64,000 bases of DNA from Faeciplasma sp900553675 (GTDB taxonomy: Bacteria; Bacillota; Clostridia; Oscillospirales; Ruminococcaceae). A model generated the notes under the pieces. That model was not told where the DNA came from. It was given only the letters and a program-made list of their open reading frames with translations, and made no database searches. The stretch is from contig CAUAFG010000013.1 of NCBI GenBank assembly GCA_958428235.1, forward strand, positions 1-64,000, written 5' to 3'. Of this stretch, positions 8,307 to 17,364 are shown piece by piece. The position numbers were made by a program, and so were the translations under genes. Each line of letters starts with the position of its first letter. Positions within the stretch are counted from its first letter, which is position 1.

Positions 8307-11300
8307 ATGATTAAGCAATATATATTAAAAGCCGCCGCTGCGGCGGTTGCCTGCGTTTCCGCACTTGCGCTTTTCAGCGGCTGCGGCAATACTTCGTCCG
8401 GCAGCGACCCTTGGGATTATTCAAAGCCCATCCCCGCGGCGGAGCTGATTTCATATGACCCAAGCGAAAAGCTATTTACCGGTCTTGAATGGACCGGCAA
8501 GACCTATTCAAAGGATATCAACGGCAACACCGTCAACCAGAGCGATATTGTAAGGGTCAATGCCCTCGACTATCACTCGGTCGGCACGGTTGTTTATGAC
8601 AGCGTTGAAAAGGCGGTTGAGGGTTCAAGGAGCTACAACCGCACCGTCTCAAAGTACTATAAGCTTTTGACCGGCAAGGGCAACGCTTGGCAGCTCGCTG
8701 TCTACAAAAACGAAGAGGACGCCGAAGCGGCGGGCGTTACCGATTTCTATAAGACAGATTATGATATGTCCAAAGCCCCTGTTTACGACGGTGAGCAAAA
8801 GATTTATACCTCGCAGACTGCCTATTATGGCGGCTTTAAGGAGGTCACTCTCCCAGCTTCCTGGCAGACTCAGGGCTTTGACTTTCCTATCTACACCAAC
8901 ACCATCTACCCGTGGAACGACGGCGCATACGGCAACGAAAGGGTGTTTGCGCCCGTAATCCCGACTAAAACCAACCCCGTCGGCTTCTATCGCTGTGAAT
9001 TTGATGTTGACGAGGACTGGATAAGCTCGGGCAGGAGAGTATATATCTCCTTTGGCGGCGTTGAGTCTGCCTACTATGTCTATGTAAACGGCTATGAGGT
9101 CGGCTACAGCGAGGATACCTTCGACGCTGCCGATTATGATATTACCCCATATCTGAATAAGGACGGCAAGAAAAATCTGTTGGCAGTTAAGGTTCACCGC
9201 TGGTGCGACGGCAGCTATTACGAAAATCAGGACTTTATGCGCCTTGCCGGCATCTTTCGCGACGTTTATCTTTATTCCACAACCGGCGTAAGAATCAAGG
9301 ATTATACCGTCGTCACCGACCTTGACAAAAATTTCAAGGATGCGGAGCTTAAGATAAGCTTAGATGTTGACAACACCACTGCCGCTTCCGTCTCCGATAT
9401 GAATATAAACGTCAGGCTGTTTGATGCCGACGGAAAGGAAGTCATCGGCGGAATCAACAAATCGGTTCCCGCAACGGCTTCCGGCGAGATATCCTCGGTT
9501 TCTCTTTCAAAAAAAGTCGCCGAACCAAGGCTCTGGTCGGATGAAGACCCGTATCTTTACACCCTTGTTATCTCCCTTTACAGCGACGACGGCGTTTACT
9601 ACGGCAGCATAGCTCAGCAGCTTGGCTTCCGCGAGCTGACATTCACTCCCACCGCCGACACATCCAAGGAAAACGAGCATTACGATACCGTTTTACTCAA
9701 CGGCAAGGTATTCAAATTCAGGGGAGTAGACCGGCACGAAGCAAATCCCAACACCGGACGCTATCTCACCTTGGAGGAGGAAGAGCGGGATATTCTGATT
9801 ATGAAGCAGAATAACATCAACGCGGTAAGAACCTCTCACTATCCCGATGATGAAAATTTCTACAACATGTGCGACAAATACGGTATTTTAGTTATGGGCG
9901 AGTGCAATATCGAAACCCATTATAATGTAAACGGCGACGACACCGAAACCTACTTTTCCAAGCTTATAACCGACAGAATAAAAGCCCACACAACCGCATA
10001 TAAAAACCGCACCTGCATTTTAATGTGGTCGATGGGCAACGAAACCGTTGGCGGAACAAAAACATTCCTTGAAAATATCACCGCCTTAAAGCAGCGCGAT
10101 CCGACAAGACCTGTTCACTTTGAATCCCAAGGCTCGGGCGGCGGAGTGGATGTCGCCAGCACAATGTATTCCGATATCAGCGGCATGGAGTGGAGAGGTG
10201 GATGGGAAAACCACATGCCCTATTTGCAGTGCGAATATGCCCACGCCATGGGAAATTCGGTGGGCAACCTCTATGAATACTGGCAGCCGATAAGAAAATT
10301 CGACAATATTCTGGGCGCGTTTATCTGGGACTATGTAGACCAAGGTATCTGGACGGAAATCCCGAACGGCAAGTATGATTACTACGGCAACGGCAAATAT
10401 ATCGCCTACGGCGGCTGCTGGGGAGACAATCCTAATTCGGGCGACTTCTGTCAGAACGGCATAATAAGCGCAGACCGAACCGTACAGCCCGAGATGCAGG
10501 AGGTTAAGTATGTCTACCAGTCGATATGGTTTGACAACCACAAGCCGCTTTCGGCGACCAACAGAACCATAGAAATATCCAGCGAATACCGCTTTACCGA
10601 TTTGTCTGAATATGCATTCACATATGAGCTTTTAAGAAACGGCGTTGCAATTGATTCCGGCACGCTTGATGTAAGCTGTGCGCCTCTTAGCAAGGTTGAA
10701 ATTGAGGTTCCTTATAATCTTCCTGCCGAATCAAAGCCCAACAGCGAATATCTGCTGACCGTCTACGCTTCTCTTAAGGATGACGAAAGCTGGGCAAAGG
10801 CGGGTCATGTTGTAGCCTTGCAGCAGTTTGATATCAAGGGCGACTATAACAATCAGGACGCCGACATATCTGCAATGCCGGATGTTTCCGTCAGCGAAAA
10901 CGGCGACGATGTAATCATCACCGGCAGCAGCTTTGAAGTTGTATTCTCAAAATCCAAGGGTATATTCACTTCCTACACCTACAGCGGCGAGGCTGTCATT
11001 GAAAAAGGTCCCGAAATCAACTTCAACCGCGCAAGAATTTCAAACGACAATGTCTGGAATACTCCCGACACTGCCAAGGTCAAAACGGTTGAAAGCTTTG
11101 CCTACGAGCTATCCCCCGATAAAAAGTACGTCACCATAACCGTAAAGCTTCTTTTGACCGCCGGAACATCCACCGAGGAGGTTACCTATACCGTTTACGG
11201 CGGCGGTGAAATCAAGGTAAGCCGAAGCCTTAAGCTGAGCAAGGATGTTGAGGAAATGCTGAAATACGGCAATGTAATCACCCTTCCGATGGATTATGAA

Positions 11301-11774
11301 AACATGACCTATTACGGCTGCGGTCCTGCGGACACCTATAACGACCGCAAGAGAGGTGCGCCTGCCATGGTTTACACTCAGACGGTTTCTGAAAGCTTCT
11401 ATCCCTATGGCAAGCCTCAGGATACCGGCACCAAAACGGATGTGAGGTATATCGCGCTGACCTCGGATGAGAAAAACACCGGCATACTGATTTCGGCGGA
11501 CGGTATGGTTCAGGCGTCTGCAATTCACTATACGGCGCAGGGCATAGGCAATGCAAGGTATACCTACGGTCTTCCTGCCGTTAAGAACACCTACCTCAAT
11601 GTCGACTTCGGTTCGAGAGGAACAGGCGGAGCTTCCTGCGGTCCCGAAACCCTGCACAAATATAAGCTTCTCAACGACACCACCAAGTATGAGTATTCCT
11701 ATACGATTATTCCCTTTGACAAGAATAACGCCGACTTGGATACAATAGCCGGCGAGTGGAGAAGCGAGGAATAG
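8307..11774 (+). CDS. GH2 beta-galactosidase-type lipoprotein
   Basis: This enzyme of about 1155 residues has a lipoprotein signal peptide ending ALALFSGC, so it acts outside the membrane. The order is that of LacZ-type GH2 enzymes: jelly-roll sugar-binding domain (SFGGVESAYYVYVNG), immunoglobulin-like domain, TIM barrel and C-terminal beta-galactosidase small-chain domain. The acid/base is Glu about 579 in WSMGNETVGG and the nucleophile is Glu about 643 in CEYAHAMGNSVG. GVDRHEANPNTGR also matches the family. The start could be GTG 8298 or ATG 8307. Beta-galactosidase is the best call; other GH2 specificities cannot be excluded. A terminator follows. Confidence 0.9.
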   Translation: MIKQYILKAAAAAVACVSALALFSGCGNTSSGSDPWDYSKPIPAAELISYDPSEKLFTGLEWTGKTYSKDINGNTVNQSDIVRVNALDYHSVGTVVYDSVEKAVEGSRSYNRTVSKYYKLLTGKGNAWQLAVYKNEEDAEAAGVTDFYKTDYDMSKAPVYDGEQKIYTSQTAYYGGFKEVTLPASWQTQGFDFPIYTNTIYPWNDGAYGNERVFAPVIPTKTNPVGFYRCEFDVDEDWISSGRRVYISFGGVESAYYVYVNGYEVGYSEDTFDAADYDITPYLNKDGKKNLLAVKVHRWCDGSYYENQDFMRLAGIFRDVYLYSTTGVRIKDYTVVTDLDKNFKDAELKISLDVDNTTAASVSDMNINVRLFDADGKEVIGGINKSVPATASGEISSVSLSKKVAEPRLWSDEDPYLYTLVISLYSDDGVYYGSIAQQLGFRELTFTPTADTSKENEHYDTVLLNGKVFKFRGVDRHEANPNTGRYLTLEEEERDILIMKQNNINAVRTSHYPDDENFYNMCDKYGILVMGECNIETHYNVNGDDTETYFSKLITDRIKAHTTAYKNRTCILMWSMGNETVGGTKTFLENITALKQRDPTRPVHFESQGSGGGVDVASTMYSDISGMEWRGGWENHMPYLQCEYAHAMGNSVGNLYEYWQPIRKFDNILGAFIWDYVDQGIWTEIPNGKYDYYGNGKYIAYGGCWGDNPNSGDFCQNGIISADRTVQPEMQEVKYVYQSIWFDNHKPLSATNRTIEISSEYRFTDLSEYAFTYELLRNGVAIDSGTLDVSCAPLSKVEIEVPYNLPAESKPNSEYLLTVYASLKDDESWAKAGHVVALQQFDIKGDYNNQDADISAMPDVSVSENGDDVIITGSSFEVVFSKSKGIFTSYTYSGEAVIEKGPEINFNRARISNDNVWNTPDTAKVKTVESFAYELSPDKKYVTITVKLLLTAGTSTEEVTYTVYGGGEIKVSRSLKLSKDVEEMLKYGNVITLPMDYENMTYYGCGPADTYNDRKRGAPAMVYTQTVSESFYPYGKPQDTGTKTDVRYIALTSDEKNTGILISADGMVQASAIHYTAQGIGNARYTYGLPAVKNTYLNVDFGSRGTGGASCGPETLHKYKLLNDTTKYEYSYTIIPFDKNNADLDTIAGEWRSEE

Positions 11775-11790
11775 TATATACAAACAATTC

Positions 11791-11825
11791 AGCCTGCGGA
11801 TATTTCGCCGCAGGCTGTCTTTTTG
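11791..11825 (+). terminator. Intrinsic terminator after GH2 gene
   Basis: AGCCTGCGG pairs with CCGCAGGCT across an 8-base loop and is followed by TCTTTTT, 17 bases after the GH2 stop. Confidence 0.8.
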
Positions 11826-12050
11826 GAGAATTATAGATTTTATCTTGGATGTGATTTTGCAGCAACACTTTTATCGAAAATTAGTATTAGACAGCAAGTA
11901 ATAAACTCGCCCTACAGGTCATTGACTTCGCCACTGAATAACACTATAATATACATAAAAGATAAATTTTTTATAATCTTATTTGCAACAGCACCGGAAA
12001 GACTTTTGAACTTATATTTACAGACTATTGTTATGTCAGGAGGCGATATT

Positions 12051-13778
12051 ATGCTGTCAATTCTTAATCTGAATCCGCCCGCAGGCGTGATTCCCGATCA
12101 GGTTTTTTCGGACGTAGCTTTGGACAAGCTGATTTCAAGGGGAGAAACAGCTGTGCTGTCCAGAATATGCACCCCCGCGGATATTCTGGCGCGGCAGGAG
12201 GTTTTCAGGCTTCTTGAGGACAAGGGCTTTTACGATTGGTTTCAGGGGCTGTATCTAAATCTGAAATATCTCGATAAAGCCAAGTATGTGTTTGAACACG
12301 CCGTAAACGAGGTAGAACAGTCGGTGCTGTTTTTGGAATACGCCGATACATACATAAAATCGCTTGACAGCATGGAAAACGCTCTTGAAACACCGCTTTT
12401 ACGCGTTTTGAACGATGAAGCAAAAGCACGCGCAGGGGAGAAAGAAACGCTCAAAAGCAGCATTACGGAGTATGCGGAGCTGTTAAAGAGCATATCAAAA
12501 ATTCGGGTGACCATCAGCGCGGACGGAACATATTTCAAACGGTGTACAGATGATGAACCGTTGATCAGTGAAACAATATACCGCATAGCGGACAGCCTTG
12601 GCTACGGCTCCGAGCTTGAAGCTCAGAAATTAAGCTTTAAAATGTCCTATCAGATGTCCATGGCGATTATAGGGACGTATTCGCAGGAATTTCGCAAGAT
12701 GGCAGAGCTGCGCAAAAAGATGCTTTCTGCCATAAAGACGGACATATTAAGCCTTGTGGGAGATATAGATTTTTACCTTTCAATAAACCGCTTAAGAAAA
12801 AGGGCGGCAGAGCAGTTTAAGTCATACTATCCCAACGAAAGCGTAATTGCTGCCGATTTCTGCATTGACAGCGACGGAAAAATAAGCGGACTGAGCATGA
12901 TATCCGAAAGCAAATACCTGCCCGAGCAGAAAAGCGGCAAAAAGCGCGGATTCAGCCTGTTCGGCAAAAGTGATACAAACGAATCGCCGAACGGAATACG
13001 CGTGGGTCTTACGTCTGAAGACCGCGGCGGGATTATTTCAAAGACCGCAAAGGAGATCACCGAAGCCTTTGAATACATCATAACCTCGGTCTGTGGGGAG
13101 TTTTCGGGAATCTATTATGACCTCGCGTTTTACGTTTTTGCGGTGAAGTATTGCGAGGCAATGGTGAGAGCGGGGACACCGGTATGCTTTGCCGAGCTTT
13201 CAGACAGCACCGAAATCACCGGTTTGTATGATGTGTACCTTCTGCTGACCCTGCCCAACCCATCCGCAGTAGTTCAAAACGACTTTTTGCTTTCGTACAA
13301 AACCAAGGGCATTATCATAACAGGGGACAATTCGGCAGGAAAAACCGTATATCTTCGCGCTGTCTCCATGGCATATATCCTCACCGCCGCAGGACTGCCC
13401 ATATCGGCTGAGTCTGCAAAAATCTCGCTTCCAAAGGATATTTCGCTTCAGATGGCTTCGGCAGAGCGTGCATATCAGTCCGGCAATATTACCGGCAGAT
13501 TTGAGGAAGAGGTCATCGACATAAAAAAGATCGTTGATTCGGTGCAGACTGATTCAATTATCCTGCTGAACGAGGTGTTTCAGACGACAGATTATTCCGA
13601 GGGCGCCGAGGGGTTATATTACATCCTTGAATACCTCAATAAAAAGGGTGCAAGATGGATTCTGGTAACGCACTTAAAGCAGCTTACCACTATGTACAAA
13701 AACGATTTAAGCGTTGTAAAGCTGCGTGCAGGAAGCGGGGAGAGGTATAAGGTCTGCCGCGATGGGGATAATGGATGA
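12051..13778 (+). CDS. MutS-family ATPase without mismatch-recognition domain
   Basis: This 575-residue protein has a helical core/clamp region (about 30-400) and a C-terminal MutS domain V ATPase. The Walker A motif is GDNSAGKT near residue 425. The Walker B-like stretch IILLNEVFQTT has Asn where MutS normally has Asp; my recollection is that LLNE is common in short MutS homologues. The ATPase ends with ILVTHLKQL, the His switch. It lacks the N-terminal mismatch-binding domain of MutS and the Smr domain of MutS2. The start at 12051 follows AGGAGG; the longer open frame from 11823 has no ribosome site. It stands alone between terminators, and its role in repair or recombination is inferred from family only. 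Confidence 0.82.
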   Translation: MLSILNLNPPAGVIPDQVFSDVALDKLISRGETAVLSRICTPADILARQEVFRLLEDKGFYDWFQGLYLNLKYLDKAKYVFEHAVNEVEQSVLFLEYADTYIKSLDSMENALETPLLRVLNDEAKARAGEKETLKSSITEYAELLKSISKIRVTISADGTYFKRCTDDEPLISETIYRIADSLGYGSELEAQKLSFKMSYQMSMAIIGTYSQEFRKMAELRKKMLSAIKTDILSLVGDIDFYLSINRLRKRAAEQFKSYYPNESVIAADFCIDSDGKISGLSMISESKYLPEQKSGKKRGFSLFGKSDTNESPNGIRVGLTSEDRGGIISKTAKEITEAFEYIITSVCGEFSGIYYDLAFYVFAVKYCEAMVRAGTPVCFAELSDSTEITGLYDVYLLLTLPNPSAVVQNDFLLSYKTKGIIITGDNSAGKTVYLRAVSMAYILTAAGLPISAESAKISLPKDISLQMASAERAYQSGNITGRFEEEVIDIKKIVDSVQTDSIILLNEVFQTTDYSEGAEGLYYILEYLNKKGARWILVTHLKQLTTMYKNDLSVVKLRAGSGERYKVCRDGDNG

Positions 13779-13851
13779 TTTTGCGGATATGAAAGATGTG
13801 TCAGCTTGAGCCCGCAAGCTGATATTGACGTGAAGCTGATAGCGAAGAAAA

Positions 13852-13880
13852 CCGCCGATATGGTTTTACCATACCGGCGG
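13852..13880 (-). terminator. Terminator of the leftward LytTR-DUF3021 unit
   Basis: CCGCCGATATGGT and ACCATACCGGCGG form a nearly perfect stem with a 3-base loop. Read leftward, the stem is followed by TTTTCTT, placing it as the stop signal for the genes at 14010-14931. A weaker hairpin at 13801-13822 lies just after the MutS-like gene. Confidence 0.6.
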
Positions 13881-14009
13881 CGTACATACAGATATTAGTC
13901 TTCCTGCTTTCATTTCGGACAGAATAGATGATGATATCTCAAGACCATATCCATTCTTATCCTGCCACAAGCTTTACTGTTGAAATGGGAAAATAGTGCC
14001 CATTCAGCT

Positions 14010-14480
14010 TTATTCCTCCCCACCATCCTTTACATTATGCAGGTTTTCATTCATTCTTTTTACATTGTGCTTTCCGATCACAAATTGTATAATCCAAATA
14101 AAAGCAAATATCAAAACAAAAATTCCAAAATAGCTTAATACCCCGATAACGCTGTGCTCCATCCAGTACATAAAATATGCCACCGGCAGCATTATTAAAG
14201 ATATGATAATAAAGTAAATACCGGTCTGCTTTATGATGCCCCAGCTTTCTATTTCCCATATTGCCGAGCTTGCCGCAAAGCCTGCACCCATTAACCCGCA
14301 GAGAAGAGTCTGCAAAACAACTGCATTTATTTCGCTTCCCATTGCGTTTACCAGCTCTGGCACGCAGGGCGTATAATATCCGTTCGCCCAACCAAGAGAA
14401 ATGAATATCGTGATTAAATATCCGATGGTGATTCCAATGGGGAATCCAAAAATACTGCGTAAGATTATTTTCTTTTTCAT
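14010..14480 (-). CDS. DUF3021 family membrane protein
   Basis: This 156-residue protein has four predicted membrane segments. It starts MKKKIILRSIFGFPIGITIG and ends in a short charged tail. DUF3021 proteins are almost always found next to LytTR DNA-binding proteins, as here, and are thought to control their activity from the membrane. The start at 14480 follows GAGGTGAAC; an upstream in-frame extension overlaps the LytTR gene and is unlikely. A paralogue of identical length lies at 59033-59503. Confidence 0.85.
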   Translation of the reverse strand: MKKKIILRSIFGFPIGITIGYLITIFISLGWANGYYTPCVPELVNAMGSEINAVVLQTLLCGLMGAGFAASSAIWEIESWGIIKQTGIYFIIISLIMLPVAYFMYWMEHSVIGVLSYFGIFVLIFAFIWIIQFVIGKHNVKRMNENLHNVKDGGEE

Positions 14481-14490
14481 TTTGTTCACC

Positions 14491-14931
14491 TCATATTCCC
14501 AATATTTTTTTGAGTTTTGAAACGTATCGTCTGGATACATATGTTGCTGTGCCGTCTGCCAATTTAACGCAGATTGTTCCCGAAAGGCTGAAGTCAAAGC
14601 TGTTGACATTTTTAAGATTGATTATTTCCGAATTAGAGATTCGAACAAACTGATGTGGCGGCAGCCGCTCCTCTATTTCGTACAACCTAAGGCGCAGGGC
14701 ATACTCACCTTTGCGGGTAGCGGCAATAACCTTTCCGTTGCTTGCATAAATCCGAATCAGATCTGCCTGTTCTATAACTTCGATTTTATTGTCCTTGCTT
14801 CCCGAAATAATCTGCGACGTCTGATTTAACAGCTTACTCAATATGATATTTACATCCTCCGTCATAGAAGCGGTCAATATGATTACTTTTGGCTCAATAT
14901 ATGAGCTGTCTATTTTTACTTCGAGCTGCAT
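14491..14931 (-). CDS. LytTR DNA-binding regulator
   Basis: This 146-residue single-domain regulator has the LytTR fold at about residues 45-145: ADLIRIYASNGKVIAATRKGEYALRLRLYEIE, then the conserved FVRISNSEIINLKNV segment. No receiver domain is present. The start at 14931 was chosen over an in-frame start six codons upstream because GGAGGAG directly precedes it. It forms a two-gene unit with the DUF3021 gene, 10 bases downstream. It likely regulates its own promoter or an unlinked transporter; no ABC genes follow, unlike the second copy at 58592. Confidence 0.88.
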   Translation of the reverse strand: MQLEVKIDSSYIEPKVIILTASMTEDVNIILSKLLNQTSQIISGSKDNKIEVIEQADLIRIYASNGKVIAATRKGEYALRLRLYEIEERLPPHQFVRISNSEIINLKNVNSFDFSLSGTICVKLADGTATYVSRRYVSKLKKILGI

Positions 14932-14956
14932 CTCAACTCCTCCTCTCAATGACTAT

Positions 14957-14985
14957 ATTATATGAAAAGGCGATTCTTTTTTCAA
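14957..14985 (-). promoter_or_regulatory. Promoter of the LytTR-DUF3021 unit
   Basis: On the minus strand TTGAAA and TATAAT are separated by 17 bases. The upstream part repeats TTCAATAG twice at an 11-base step (14981 and 14992), which may be a regulator contact. Confidence 0.6.
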
Positions 14986-15180
14986 TAGATTTTCAATAGT
15001 CGGTTGATTTCCAAACATAAGTGGTTTCAAACCGAATATGGCGGGGAGGATTTTCCATGCAGCCTATAGATGATAATAATTTCAATGGGGAAGCTTGAAT
15101 GTTACTCATTTGTTTTTTCATTATGATGTGCAGACTTATTAAATCGTGATTTTATAATCGAAATTCTGGAGGGACGTTTT

Positions 15181-15579
15181 ATGAAATATAATATCGACAA
15201 AGAATTGAAAATAATAGCACTACAGAAAATACCGGAAAACCCTAAAGTATTTCCGATAATGAATATGGTTGTGAGATTGTCAAGCTGCAAATCTGATAAT
15301 AAAGTCAGAGTAAGCAGATATAACACGCCGGGATATAATGGCGCAGAGCTTAAAACGCTGGTGATAGAGCCAAACCATTCCGAGGGCAAGCTGCCGTGTA
15401 TGGTCTTCTTTCATGGCGGTGGATTTGTGCTTGGGGCTTCTTTTGTGCATTACAGGATTGCAAAAATGTATGCCGATAAACTGCCGTGCAAGGTGGTATG
15501 CACGGATTATCGCCTTGCGCCCAAATTTAAGTTCCCGACTGCCGCCGAGGATTGCTTTGAAACGTATAAATGGGTCTAA
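15181..15579 (+). CDS. HSL-family alpha/beta hydrolase, N-terminal part
   Basis: This 132-residue fragment carries the first half of a hormone-sensitive-lipase-type esterase, including the oxyanion motif MVFFHGGGFVLGA and VCTDYRLAPKFKFPTAAEDC. The frame ends at a TAA directly after CFETYKWV. The missing half continues one frame away, so the gene is split by an apparent single-base loss near 15577-15579. Together both parts give a normal-length enzyme of about 305 residues. A GGAGGGACG sequence precedes the ATG. Confidence 0.8.
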   Translation: MKYNIDKELKIIALQKIPENPKVFPIMNMVVRLSSCKSDNKVRVSRYNTPGYNGAELKTLVIEPNHSEGKLPCMVFFHGGGFVLGASFVHYRIAKMYADKLPCKVVCTDYRLAPKFKFPTAAEDCFETYKWV

Positions 15580-16097
15580 ACAATGCGGATATGCTGAATA
15601 TAAATCCCGAAAAAATAATTATTGCAGGGGACAGCGCTGGCGGAAATCTTGCGCTGGCAGTCACGCTGATGGCAAGAGACAGGGGACTGCGCATGCCGGA
15701 TGCGGAGCTGCTGATTTATCCCGCAACTGACAGAAGAATGATAACCGGGTCGATGAAAAAATATGTGGACACTCCTTTGTGGAATGCAAATCTGACAAAA
15801 ATAATGTGGAAGGAATATCTGGGCGATCAGCAGCCGGAAAGGATAGAATATGCTTCGCCGATAGAGGCTGAATCCTTTGAGGGCTTCCCGCCGATATATA
15901 TTGAAGTTGCCCAGTACGATGCTCTTCGCGATGAGGGGGTATGCCTGCACGACAGATTGCATAAGCTTAATATCGAGTGTGAAATTCATGAAATAATGGG
16001 TGCCTGCCATGGCTATGAAACCGCGCTTAAAAGCAATATGCTTAAAGAGTGCATGGAAAGGCGGATTGGGTGGTTGAGAAAAACAATAAATCGGTAA
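15570..16097 (+). CDS. HSL-family alpha/beta hydrolase, C-terminal part
   Basis: This frame continues the esterase begun at 15181. It holds the nucleophile elbow IIIAGDSAGGN, the acid in VAQYDALRDEG and the base in GACHGYE, completing the Ser-Asp-His triad. The join reads KWV-LNNADM once one base is restored. There is no ribosome site before its first Met, so it is not an independent gene. The product would be a cytoplasmic esterase or lipase acting on short acyl esters. If the frameshift is real, the gene is dead, because oxyanion loop and triad lie on different products. Confidence 0.8.
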   Translation: MGLNNADMLNINPEKIIIAGDSAGGNLALAVTLMARDRGLRMPDAELLIYPATDRRMITGSMKKYVDTPLWNANLTKIMWKEYLGDQQPERIEYASPIEAESFEGFPPIYIEVAQYDALRDEGVCLHDRLHKLNIECEIHEIMGACHGYETALKSNMLKECMERRIGWLRKTINR

Positions 16098-16220
16098 AAT
16101 TCAAACAGCCAAGACAGCTTGGTTCGGACATAGAGACAAATCAGATTGAAATTACAATTCATCTATGGTATAATGCCGGCAGGACGTTCCCATCACAAAA
16201 TCAAAAAGGAGCAGCAAGCC

Positions 16221-16727
16221 ATGCCCGAATACACCCACATAGTCCACCCGTTCGCCCCACTGTATGACAGTCAATCAAAGATACTCATCTTAGGCAGTCT
16301 GCCGTCGGTGAAATCAAGGGAGCAGCGATTCTTTTACGGTCATCCTCAAAACCGCTACTGGCGGCTGATGGCGGCGATCTTCAACGAAACGGTGCCCCAA
16401 ACCATCGAGGAAAAGAAGGCTTTAGCGCTGAATCACCACATAGCAATGTGGGATGTTATATACAGCTGCGTTATCATCGGTTCGGGGGACTCAAGCATTA
16501 AAAACGTCGTTCCCACCGATTTGTCGAAGATTATACGAGATTGCGATATCAGGCAGGTTTTCTGCAACGGCAAGACCTCAGGCATGGTATACCATAAATA
16601 TCAGGAGCCTTTGCTCGGAATCAGTGCGACGGTTCTGCCATCAACAAGTCCTGCAAACGCCGCATGGAGCTTTGAAAGACTGCTTGAGGCTTGGAAATCG
16701 GAAATCGAGCGTGCACTGATGGCGTGA
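16221..16727 (+). CDS. DNA-deoxyinosine glycosylase (UDG superfamily)
   Basis: This 168-residue protein belongs to the hypoxanthine-DNA glycosylase branch of the uracil-DNA glycosylase superfamily. The N-terminal motif is ILILGSLPSVKSREQRFFYGHPQNRYW, and a C-terminal LPSTSPANA segment matches the family's final active-site loop. It should excise deaminated adenine (hypoxanthine) from DNA in the cytoplasm. The start at 16221 follows AAGGAG; the longer open frame lacks one. It is monocistronic, with a terminator downstream. Confidence 0.88.
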   Translation: MPEYTHIVHPFAPLYDSQSKILILGSLPSVKSREQRFFYGHPQNRYWRLMAAIFNETVPQTIEEKKALALNHHIAMWDVIYSCVIIGSGDSSIKNVVPTDLSKIIRDCDIRQVFCNGKTSGMVYHKYQEPLLGISATVLPSTSPANAAWSFERLLEAWKSEIERALMA

Positions 16728-16780
16728 TATTCTTTTCTGTTTCGGATTTGACATTTCTTTTTATATCTAAATATTGCAGA

Positions 16781-16825
16781 ACCCTCCTATGGCAGCATTC
16801 AATCCTGCCATAGGAGGGTAATTTT
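16781..16825 (+). terminator. Intrinsic terminator after the DNA glycosylase
   Basis: ACCCTCCTATGGCAG pairs with CTGCCATAGGAGGGT around a short loop and is followed by AATTTTT. Confidence 0.85.
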
Positions 16826-16855
16826 TGCCTGATGTAAAAAATTTTTCTTTCCCTA

Positions 16856-16904
16856 TTGACATTTTCATTATACAGCTGTATAATATATTATACAAACGTA
16901 TAAC
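16856..16904 (+). promoter_or_regulatory. blaI promoter with two BlaI-type operators
   Basis: TTGACA at 16856-16861 and TATAAT at 16879-16884 are 17 bases apart, an ideal promoter. An 18-base perfect palindrome, ATTATACAGCTGTATAAT (16867-16884), covers the spacer and -10 box. A second site, TTATAC-AAAC-GTATAA (16888-16903), follows. TACANNTGTA is the known BlaI/MecI operator core, so autorepression is very likely. Confidence 0.85.
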
Positions 16905-16944
16905 AAAGCATTAATCATGAGTACAGCAAAGGAGCAACACCAAA

Positions 16945-17361
16945 ATGAACACCAACAACAAGAAATTAGGAGACGCAGAGCTTGAAATAATGCAGGCGAT
17001 ATGGGAGAGTGACGGCGGCAGTCCGATTACATCCGTATACATATTAAACGTGCTTAAAAGCTCAAGAAAATGGCAGCTTTCCACCCTTATGACCTCGCTT
17101 GCAAGGCTTGAAGACAAGGGCTTTGTAAAATGCGACCGTTCCTGCGGCACCAATCTTTATTCCGCCCTGGTTTCGGAAAACGACTATAAGGCGGCTGCAA
17201 GCCAGAGCTTTTTAAAGAGGATGTATAACAGCTCGGTGCAGAGCCTTGTCGCAACGCTATACGGCAACAAGATGTTCAGCGGCGAGGATGTAAAGGAGCT
17301 AAGAAGCTTTCTCGACGAGCTTGAAAGCAAAATGTCGGACGGCAGCGGCGGAAAGGAATAA
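16945..17361 (+). CDS. BlaI/MecI family repressor
   Basis: This 138-residue winged-helix repressor has the family pattern LGDAELEIMQAIWESDGG at the N-terminus, the recognition region KWQLSTLMTSLARLEDKGFV, and a C-terminal dimerisation segment. It is the first gene of a blaI-blaR1-type pair; the next start is three bases downstream. Palindromes over the promoter fit its binding preference. There is no beta-lactamase gene nearby, so the regulated function is unclear. Confidence 0.92.
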   Translation: MNTNNKKLGDAELEIMQAIWESDGGSPITSVYILNVLKSSRKWQLSTLMTSLARLEDKGFVKCDRSCGTNLYSALVSENDYKAAASQSFLKRMYNSSVQSLVATLYGNKMFSGEDVKELRSFLDELESKMSDGSGGKE

Positions 17362-17364
17362 TAA

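Noticed and set aside
11823..12050. N-terminal extension of the MutS-like protein
   Set aside because: No ribosome site or family similarity; a consensus AGGAGG precedes the ATG at 12051.
14481..14609. N-terminal extension of the DUF3021 protein
   Set aside because: It overlaps the LytTR coding region and is not hydrophobic; GAGGTGAAC before 14480 marks the start.
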